DNA of 19,545 nt from Euryarchaeota archaeon UBA602. Its GTDB lineage: Archaea > Thermoplasmatota > Poseidoniia > Poseidoniales > Thalassarchaeaceae. The DNA is taken from the NCBI GenBank assembly GCA_002498455.1, contig DAHO01000094.1:1-19545 (forward strand), given 5' to 3'. Positions 6,416 to 12,283 of the stretch are shown one piece after another; position 1 is the first letter of the stretch; each line of letters starts with the position of its first letter. The notes beneath the pieces are model-generated. The model was given only the letters and a program-made list of their open reading frames with translations, did no database searches and was not told where the DNA came from. The translations under genes were made by a program, and so were the position numbers.

Positions 6416-7468
6416 ATGGATGCGGACCGGGTTGGGAATTGGGCCCCTTTCTTGGTCGCGTTTCTTTTGATCTCAGTTGCTGGTTGGGGCATTTGGAGCC
6501 TTCCTGCACAACAAAGTACGACTGAAGCCGAATCTGGAAACATGATCCCGCGATTCATTGAGCATTTTCCTCAGGACGAAACCGAAGTGATTCCAAACGA
6601 TGGTTTCCTGCGTTTGGCATGGCACCCGGTGAACAGTGAATTGGGGTCTCTGAAAACAGACGATCGATACCTCGAGTTGGGAGAGAACAGCGTCGTCGAA
6701 CATGCACCAACTTCCGCCAAAGCGGTTCTCCACACAGTTGTCAATTGGTTTGGTGAAGACAGCCTCAATATCACTGTACAAGTCAATTCAACTTCAGAAC
6801 TTGAAAATGGAATTTTGAGAATCATATTGATTGAAGATGATGTCAAGATGTTTGGGCGTGCACCTCCACAGCATGCGGTGGTTCGATTGTATGATCCGAC
6901 ACCCATTGGTGATGGGAATGGAACCATTTCACGAAATTTACAGATGCCAAATGGATTGAATGAAGGGGATGCTGAAAATCTACAAGTCATCATTCTACTA
7001 TCGGATATGTTGACTGAAGAAAATTACGCGATGATGGCCTTGGAATTACCCACAGAGGGAAATGGTCCGACCGACAATGGGCAAAGGGTCGCCAGCTGGT
7101 TGGTGATCAGTGTAGGAATTTTAGTTCTCGCTTCAATTGCTAGAGCTGAATGGAAGCGTGAGGTTTTTCTCCCAAGATTGCGCGGGAGTATGGGACAAAA
7201 AGGTATACCTGTGGCACAACTAAAAGCAGGTTTGGGAGATATCAAGTTAAGAGAAGTGCGCGTACTGCCGCCTTGGAAATTGGCCAAACAGATTCGAGAT
7301 ATTGAATTGCGTGCGGGTACAGAAAAGACATTTCAAGTTCATTTGAAACCATATCGAGGGCTGGAAGACGAGATGACTGCATTCGTACAAACCGAATGGA
7401 GTATTGAGGTTGAGGAAATGGGAGCCTGGGTTCTTGACCTTACTCTTTACAAAGAGCCGCCAACATAA
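6416..7468 (+). CDS. Two-TM membrane protein with large extracytoplasmic domain, unknown function
   Basis: A 350-residue protein from ATG 6416. An N-terminal hydrophobic segment (WAPFLVAFLLISVAGWGIW, about residues 9-27) is followed by an exported domain of roughly 210 residues with N-glycosylation-like sequons (NITV, NSTS, NGTI). A second span (SWLVISVGILVLASIARA, near residue 230) leads into a cytoplasmic tail of about 100 residues with basic residues after the helix (EWKREVFLPRLRG). I do not recognise either domain. An in-frame GTG at 6377 overlaps the methyltransferase TGA (GTGA), so translation could be coupled from there, adding 13 residues. ATG 6416 puts the membrane span at a normal position for a signal anchor. 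The Lrp-type regulator starts 31 bases downstream. Confidence 0.8.
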   Translation: MDADRVGNWAPFLVAFLLISVAGWGIWSLPAQQSTTEAESGNMIPRFIEHFPQDETEVIPNDGFLRLAWHPVNSELGSLKTDDRYLELGENSVVEHAPTSAKAVLHTVVNWFGEDSLNITVQVNSTSELENGILRIILIEDDVKMFGRAPPQHAVVRLYDPTPIGDGNGTISRNLQMPNGLNEGDAENLQVIILLSDMLTEENYAMMALELPTEGNGPTDNGQRVASWLVISVGILVLASIARAEWKREVFLPRLRGSMGQKGIPVAQLKAGLGDIKLREVRVLPPWKLAKQIRDIELRAGTEKTFQVHLKPYRGLEDEMTAFVQTEWSIEVEEMGAWVLDLTLYKEPPT

Positions 7469-7472
7469 TTTC
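7464..7472 (+). promoter_or_regulatory. TATA-like element for a possibly leaderless Lrp-type regulator
   Basis: ACATAATTT (7464-7472) is centred about 30 bases before ATG 7499, close to the spacing of an archaeal TATA box to a leaderless start. No Shine-Dalgarno sequence is seen before ATG 7499. The element overlaps the stop codon of the preceding gene. Weak evidence from position and composition only. Confidence 0.3.
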
Positions 7473-7498
7473 AAGTTCCGCCGAGATTTCCCCAGTTT

Positions 7499-7942
7499 AT
7501 GATTGATGATACCGACCGGCGAATCTTGTCAGTATTGTTGAATGATGCGCGGACTTCATTGCGCTCAATCGCAGAGGAAGTGGGTGTCGCACTTGGAACG
7601 GTTTCCAATCGAGTCAAGCGCATGGAAGAGATGGGAGTTATCCAAGGATATGGGATTCTCCTTGATGCAGAAAAGGTCGGTTGGACCATGACCGTACTGT
7701 GTGGGCTTCGAATCGAAAAAGGACGATTAATGGAAGTTCAGCGAAGAATTGCCGAAGACCCTCGCGTCTTTGGAATCTATGATGTCACCGGAGAATTTGA
7801 CTCGATGGTCTTGGCTCGGGTATTGGATCGCGCCCAATTAGACGACCTGTCAAAGACGGTTTTATCCAGCGAAGGAATCATCCGAACCGTCACACATGTA
7901 GTCCTCAACACGGTGAAACAAAACGGGGTTGGATTGCCCTAA
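7499..7942 (+). CDS. Lrp/AsnC-family transcriptional regulator
   Basis: A 147-residue DNA-binding regulator of the feast/famine family, which senses amino acids or related small molecules. The N-terminal winged helix-turn-helix starts in the canonical way (DDTDRRILSVLLNDARTSLRSIAEEVGVALGTVSNRVKRMEEMGVIQGY, about residues 3-52). The C-terminal RAM ligand-binding domain follows (about 60-140), including the conserved GEFDSMVLARV strand and helix. Length is typical. It starts 31 bases after the two-TM protein and ends 53 bases before the SNF2 ATPase gene. Lrp proteins often control their own or adjacent genes, so the ATPase is a plausible target. Ligand and targets are not determinable here. Confidence 0.93.
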   Translation: MIDDTDRRILSVLLNDARTSLRSIAEEVGVALGTVSNRVKRMEEMGVIQGYGILLDAEKVGWTMTVLCGLRIEKGRLMEVQRRIAEDPRVFGIYDVTGEFDSMVLARVLDRAQLDDLSKTVLSSEGIIRTVTHVVLNTVKQNGVGLP

Positions 7943-7955
7943 AAAGCGGGCTCTG

Positions 7956-7990
7956 AAACCGAGGGTTCAAGAACACCCGAGTCGCGGTTT
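7956..7990 (+). promoter_or_regulatory. Nested inverted repeat between the Lrp regulator and the SNF2 ATPase
   Basis: AAACCG (7956-7961) pairs with CGGTTT (7985-7990), and inside it GGGT (7963-7966) pairs with ACCC (7975-7978). The structure has a one-against-six asymmetric internal loop. It fills most of the 53-base gap and ends five bases before ATG 7996. It could be an operator for the adjacent regulator, a leader hairpin, or chance. Confidence 0.3.
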
Positions 7991-7995
7991 GCCGC

Positions 7996-10875
7996 ATGGT
8001 CGTCTCAGGTTCAAGAGATGAACACGATTCTGAACGAATCTCAAGTATCCCTCCAGAATTACGTTGGACCGATTTGACCTTGCGTTTCCCCACCAGTGAT
8101 TCTGCTCCGATGCATGCATTTGGTCGATGGGAGGACCAGCCGCATCAGCACCTACCTGCTGCTCGCCTTGCTGAATCTCCATGGCAGGGATTGCTGATTG
8201 CTGATGAGGTGGGTCTAGGCAAAACCATCTCTGCCATCCGAATCATTCGTCGGCTTCATGCAATTGGCGATGTGGGACCGGTAATCATCGCCTGTCCGGG
8301 TTCATTGCGGTCGAAATGGAAGCAGGAACTGCACCATCGAGGTGACCTAAAATCAGTTGTCGCTGATAGTGGACGACGCCTACTACGTATTCTTGAAAAT
8401 CTAAGTGAGGGTGAACCTAGAATCATCATCGTAAGTCACGGTATATTGCGACGTTCGTCAACTCTAGAACAAATTATGGAATCCATGCCGGAGGTGATGT
8501 TAACAATCATCGATGAAGCACATCACTGTCGAAATCCAAAAAATCGACTCCATGATGCGGCCCAATTGCTCACAATGCATTCAAGAAAATGTGTCTTGAT
8601 GACAGCAACTCCTGTCAACTTACGCGAAGAAGAATTGTGGGTTCAATTGAGTCTACTGGCTCCCGATCGATGGCCGTCTATCGAGCAGTTTTATCGAACG
8701 ATGCGCCCGACTCGAATGCTCAATGATATCCTCGATGGAATTTCTAGAACTGTACCTAACCTCCCTCGTGCTCTCAACCATTTCCAAGCACTGGAGAATA
8801 CCATCGGTTTTGCCGGTGACCCTCGTCTGAATGAGGCGATTGAATTGGTCCAAAATGAGCAAGCGTGGGTTCCAATTCGAATCGAACAATCTAGGAGAAG
8901 ATTGGCGAACCTAATCCGTCGTCTTCGACCATTGAACGACTTGTTGGTCCGTACCAGAAGGCGTGATTTGGATTGGCATATGGCGAGACGAAGAGCCGTT
9001 ACCCTAGATGTCAACTTGACTCCAGAAGAATGGCGATTGTACGAAGCCGCACGTGCCTGGGCCCGGACTCTAATCCAAATGAGACACCCCGAAGGTCAAG
9101 TCTTCGATTGGGCGTTGATCGTCCCAGAAAGAATGGCTTCTTCCTGTCTACCCGCATTCGCGCGGCATGTGATGCGCCAACTGAAATCTCAAGCGCGAGA
9201 GGCCATGGATGATACGACCAATGTTGAGGATGATGTCGATTTGGCTGAATTAGAAATTCGAATGCTGAGAAGACTTGGGAATTTGAATGAACTGATTGAT
9301 GCTGCTGAGTCCTTGGGTGATATTGATTCAAAGTACGATGCATTTTTCGCGTGGATTCAGCAAAGTTTGGCTGAAGATGACGAGGGAGGAATCCTATTAT
9401 TCAGTCACTTCCATGCCACACTCCAGCATTTGCAGGAGAGATTGACTGCGGATGGGGTCCGATGCGAAGTGATTACTGGACGAACTCGCATGCAAGATCG
9501 GGATTTGATTCGCGAGAGGTTTCGAAATGGAGAATTTGATGTTCTACTCTCAAGCGAAGTTGGAAGCGAAGGTTTGGATCAACAGCACTGCCATCGATTG
9601 GTGAACTATGATTTGCCATGGAATCCAATGCGCATTGAACAGAGAATTGGCCGATTAGACCGCTTTGGACAAACCGCTGATGAAATACTCATCCTCAACC
9701 TTGCAGTGGAAGGGACTATCGATGCCGCAATTTTGCATCGATTGTATCATCGGATTCGTCTGTTTGAAGATGCGTTGGGCATGCTGGACCCATTGCTTGG
9801 TGAGGCCATGAGAATGGTTGCAAGAGCTGAACTTGAGCGTCCTGTTGGGCTCCAGATGATTAGTGCAGAAGATGCTGATGAAGAAGAGCAACAAGGAATA
9901 ATGACACTCCTCGATAAACGAGAAATGTGGTTGGAAGAAAGAGCTAATGAAGAGCGGGAATGGGTGGGTCCTGATCCCGGAATTTCCTCTCTACGGAACT
10001 CTGTGCAACGTCACAAATTGGGTGTGGATGAGACTGATTTCCGGGCTTGGATACAGCATAAACTTGGAAATAATGCGCAATTGTATCCGACAAGTGAGGA
10101 TGGTGTTTGGATGCTAGGACTAGAACGTGAAATCGTTCAAGATTTGGCGGATCGAGCAATGGATTCAATGCGAATCGATCAGGACACTGTAGATTGGCAA
10201 GATACGATTACTACGACAGCAAATCGCTCCGGACCTTACTGGTTTCATGTTGTCTTTGATCGTGACGTTGCCAGGGAGAAACCTCACCATATCTTCATCA
10301 CACCGTATCATCCAATTGCTAGACTACTCATCGATTCTGAAGGAGAAGAAACCATTTACCTTCATTCAAATCGGCTCGATTCTACACCAGAAAATGCCAG
10401 TTTGTGTGTCTGTATCGACTGGGATGTTGACAGTTTGAACAAAACCATCACACGTAGATGGTTGTATCTAGACTCATTGGGAAATCCCTTGCATGATGAT
10501 GGGGCGGAACCTCTCGAGTTACTGCAACAGGGTCAACCGACGGGCGAGGTTGATTTGACCGATTTGTTGTCACCCATCGAAAACGCTCTACTGGAAAGTG
10601 AACGACAGCGTTTGTTGCCACTTCTAGATGAATTGAGAGACAATGCTGAAGACGCATGGCATCGTAGAATCATGCGCGAAATGGCACAACTTTCCGAGGC
10701 GGATTGGCTCGCACGCAGTGAAGGGAGACCCCCAGATCCTAGATGGGTTCGAATGAAGAATGGGCTCATCAGTCGACTCCAGAATGAATTGGCCAACCGA
10801 TTGCGTGAACTGGAAGATATTCGCGAGAATTTGAATGGAACTTTGAACCTCAGAGTTGCAATCCAAATTGAATGA
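7996..10875 (+). CDS. SNF2-family ATPase, RapA/HepA-like
   Basis: A 959-residue superfamily-2 DNA translocase. Lobe 1 has the Walker A motif ADEVGLGKT (69-77), the substrate strand IIACPGSLRSKW, the Walker B box DEAHH (173-177) and motif III TATPV (203-207). Lobe 2 has ILLFSHFHATLQHLQERL, SSEVGSEGLDQQ and the motif VI segment RIGRLDRFGQ (about 549-558). DEVGLGKT and GRLDRFGQ are closest to bacterial RapA/HepA, which recycles RNA polymerase, and to DrmD-like defence ATPases. About 370 acidic, helix-rich residues follow the motor and match nothing I know. The N terminus lacks a recognisable RapA Tudor-like domain. There are no methylase or DISARM genes nearby, so a defence assignment is not supported. 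ATG 7996 has no Shine-Dalgarno sequence. The stop abuts the convergent Toprim gene with no gap. Confidence 0.88.
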   Translation: MVVSGSRDEHDSERISSIPPELRWTDLTLRFPTSDSAPMHAFGRWEDQPHQHLPAARLAESPWQGLLIADEVGLGKTISAIRIIRRLHAIGDVGPVIIACPGSLRSKWKQELHHRGDLKSVVADSGRRLLRILENLSEGEPRIIIVSHGILRRSSTLEQIMESMPEVMLTIIDEAHHCRNPKNRLHDAAQLLTMHSRKCVLMTATPVNLREEELWVQLSLLAPDRWPSIEQFYRTMRPTRMLNDILDGISRTVPNLPRALNHFQALENTIGFAGDPRLNEAIELVQNEQAWVPIRIEQSRRRLANLIRRLRPLNDLLVRTRRRDLDWHMARRRAVTLDVNLTPEEWRLYEAARAWARTLIQMRHPEGQVFDWALIVPERMASSCLPAFARHVMRQLKSQAREAMDDTTNVEDDVDLAELEIRMLRRLGNLNELIDAAESLGDIDSKYDAFFAWIQQSLAEDDEGGILLFSHFHATLQHLQERLTADGVRCEVITGRTRMQDRDLIRERFRNGEFDVLLSSEVGSEGLDQQHCHRLVNYDLPWNPMRIEQRIGRLDRFGQTADEILILNLAVEGTIDAAILHRLYHRIRLFEDALGMLDPLLGEAMRMVARAELERPVGLQMISAEDADEEEQQGIMTLLDKREMWLEERANEEREWVGPDPGISSLRNSVQRHKLGVDETDFRAWIQHKLGNNAQLYPTSEDGVWMLGLEREIVQDLADRAMDSMRIDQDTVDWQDTITTTANRSGPYWFHVVFDRDVAREKPHHIFITPYHPIARLLIDSEGEETIYLHSNRLDSTPENASLCVCIDWDVDSLNKTITRRWLYLDSLGNPLHDDGAEPLELLQQGQPTGEVDLTDLLSPIENALLESERQRLLPLLDELRDNAEDAWHRRIMREMAQLSEADWLARSEGRPPDPRWVRMKNGLISRLQNELANRLRELEDIRENLNGTLNLRVAIQIE

Positions 10876-11355
10876 TTATTGTTCATCAATGCCTTCGGGA
10901 TCGAACATATCGATGTATGGACGTAACTTGTCTGCATGAGCACCCAATCCCTCAACCGTACGCCCTTCTGGTTTCATTGAACGAACCAATTCCATTCTTG
11001 TGGCATTATCGACAAGCATTCCAAAGGCCAAAAATCGCTCTCCAAGCTTCTTCTGGAGACGTCCGCCTGTGCGATCCCAATCCATCAATAAACAAATGGA
11101 ACAGCCCTGATCAACATTGTTTAAGATTCCATATTTCTCATAGATATGAGTCACAAATCTCGACTGGTCCCAGCCTCGGTTGACTTGTTCAATGGGGCCG
11201 GTAAATCCCAATTTTCTCAAGGCAATTCCATCTCTTCGGCCTTCAATGATGATTGGGCACCCACAACCACCATTGGCAGGCAATCGATTTCGATGGCGCA
11301 GTTCACCCAAAACTCGCCCGGCATTATTGTACCTTTTATCTCGATTATTCGACAT
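10876..11355 (-). CDS. Small Toprim-domain protein
   Basis: A 159-residue protein with a Toprim fold, the metal-binding nucleotidyl-transfer/hydrolase domain found in primases, topoisomerases and RNase M5. Motif 1 is PIIIEGRRDGIALRKLGF (about 34-51), with the catalytic Glu at 38. Motif 2 is LLMDWDRTGGRLQKKL (89-104), supplying the DxD pair D92 and D94. Stand-alone archaeal Toprim proteins of this size are known but poorly characterised. The N terminus is basic (NNRDKRYNNAGRVLGELRHRNR) and contains GGCGCP just before the first strand. ATG 11355 is preceded by GGGGGTG at a five-base spacing, a good Shine-Dalgarno sequence. The gene is divergent from the oxidase operon across 224 bases. A role in RNA or DNA processing is likely; the substrate is unknown. 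Confidence 0.85.
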   Translation of the reverse strand: MSNNRDKRYNNAGRVLGELRHRNRLPANGGCGCPIIIEGRRDGIALRKLGFTGPIEQVNRGWDQSRFVTHIYEKYGILNNVDQGCSICLLMDWDRTGGRLQKKLGERFLAFGMLVDNATRMELVRSMKPEGRTVEGLGAHADKLRPYIDMFDPEGIDEQ

Positions 11356-11481
11356 GAATTCACCCCCATCTTCATTCCAAATCTTCGTTTATTGCTCAGG
11401 GTCTAGCACCCGGGAGGCGGGCCCAATAACACCAATCTCCCATTACAGACCAATGCCATCGGTTGCTTCTTGATTTCATCG

Positions 11482-11500
11482 GATATAGTCTACCTTTAAA
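11482..11500 (+). promoter_or_regulatory. Candidate core promoter of the cytochrome oxidase operon
   Basis: Two A/T-rich elements, GATATAG (11482-11488) and TTTAAA (11495-11500), lie in the 224-base gap between the Toprim gene and coxB. With the usual 25-base spacing, TTTAAA would place transcription start near 11525 and leave a leader of about 55 bases that contains the hairpin at 11535-11575. A third A/T element, CATATAG (11541-11547), would give an almost leaderless transcript instead. The choice needs transcript mapping. Confidence 0.35.
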
Positions 11501-11513
11501 CTCGATTTCCTGA

Positions 11514-11529
11514 CCCCCCTACGGGGGGG
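11514..11529 (+). other. G/C-homopolymer inverted repeat upstream of coxB
   Basis: CCCCCC (11514-11519), TAC, then seven G (11523-11529): a 6-bp all-GC stem with a three-base loop. It stands out against the moderate GC of the gap. It would be at or just before the inferred transcription start. Confidence 0.5.
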
Positions 11530-11534
11530 CAGAC

Positions 11535-11575
11535 AAGCCTCATATAGCCCACTCTCTCCGGGCAGAATGAGGCTT
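11535..11575 (+). promoter_or_regulatory. Long leader hairpin that would mask the coxB ribosome binding site
   Basis: AAGCCTCAT (11535-11543) pairs perfectly with ATGAGGCTT (11567-11575). Inside, GCCC (11547-11550) pairs with GGGC (11560-11563). The stems are separated by a symmetric three-by-three internal loop (ATA/AGA), and the apical loop is ACTCTCTCC. The 3' arm contains GAGG (11569-11572), which lies seven bases before GTG 11580 and is the best Shine-Dalgarno candidate for coxB. Folding would therefore hide it. The pairing is seen directly; a regulatory role is inferred. Confidence 0.55.
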
Positions 11576-11579
11576 TACT

Positions 11580-12275
11580 GTGGAGGCAGGCGGAGACGTT
11601 TTCCATATGCTGTTTGATGAGTGGAACTTTTGGTCTGCAATCGTGATGATCATCGTATCTGTGTGGCTTTTCCATCATTCACTGAAATATCGGGCCAAGG
11701 ATGGAAAATCCATGGGTGAATCCTGTGATGAATTTATTCCTGGTGTATTCCCAAAAGAGAATGACAATCTTAAGATGGAATTAACATGGACCATTGTTCC
11801 ATTCATCTTGATTGTCTATTTGACTTACATTGCATGGGGCCCATTGGATGAGATGTGGTCTGCAGATCCCGATGCTCACGAAATTGGAGTTACAGCAAAT
11901 CAATGGTTTTGGGACTTCGACTGCATGGCTGACGATCCAGAAGATGCTGAGACCATAGGGCAACAAAATGTTGCTTACAATGACGATGGTGAAGTGATTT
12001 GTGAAATCTCCACCATCGATGTTGAGGGAGAAACAAAACCGTTACTTCGAGTCAAAGCCGAACAATCTCTTGCGTTCATCATGACGTCGAACGATGTCAC
12101 ACATGCTCCATTCTTCTTGGATTGGGGGATTAAAGAGGATACTCAGCCCGGTATGGAAACACGTCTCTACTACACGCCCAGCGTGGATGAAGTAGGCTCA
12201 TCTTTGTTGATGTGCACTGAATACTGTGGGAAGCAACACAGCACGATGACTGCTGTTGTAGAGGTCTTTGCGTAG
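11580..12275 (+). CDS. coxB: Cytochrome c oxidase subunit II (CuA subunit)
   Basis: The electron-entry subunit of an aa3-type haem-copper oxidase, 231 residues. Two transmembrane helices (NFWSAIVMIIVSVWLFHH, about 16-33, and WTIVPFILIVYLTYIAW, about 69-85) are followed by an extracytoplasmic cupredoxin domain. The conserved aromatic stretch ANQWFWDFDC is present, and the binuclear CuA ligands are complete: H175 (VTHAPFF), then C212, E214, C216, H220 and M223 in CTEYCGKQHSTM. The domain carries acidic insertions (MADDPEDAET). The start is GTG 11580, with GAGG seven bases upstream; ATG 11607 is an alternative but would sit very close to the first helix. It is the first gene of the oxidase operon, and coxA starts eight bases after its stop. 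The electron donor, possibly a cupredoxin or cytochrome, is not in the window. Confidence 0.95.
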   Translation: MEAGGDVFHMLFDEWNFWSAIVMIIVSVWLFHHSLKYRAKDGKSMGESCDEFIPGVFPKENDNLKMELTWTIVPFILIVYLTYIAWGPLDEMWSADPDAHEIGVTANQWFWDFDCMADDPEDAETIGQQNVAYNDDGEVICEISTIDVEGETKPLLRVKAEQSLAFIMTSNDVTHAPFFLDWGIKEDTQPGMETRLYYTPSVDEVGSSLLMCTEYCGKQHSTMTAVVEVFA

Positions 12276-12283
12276 GTGTTTTC

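Noticed and set aside
7996..10875. SNF2 ATPase as DrmD of a DISARM defence system
   Set aside because: No adjacent DNA methyltransferase, DrmA/B/C-like genes or other defence genes occur within the window; RapA-like motifs alone do not support it.
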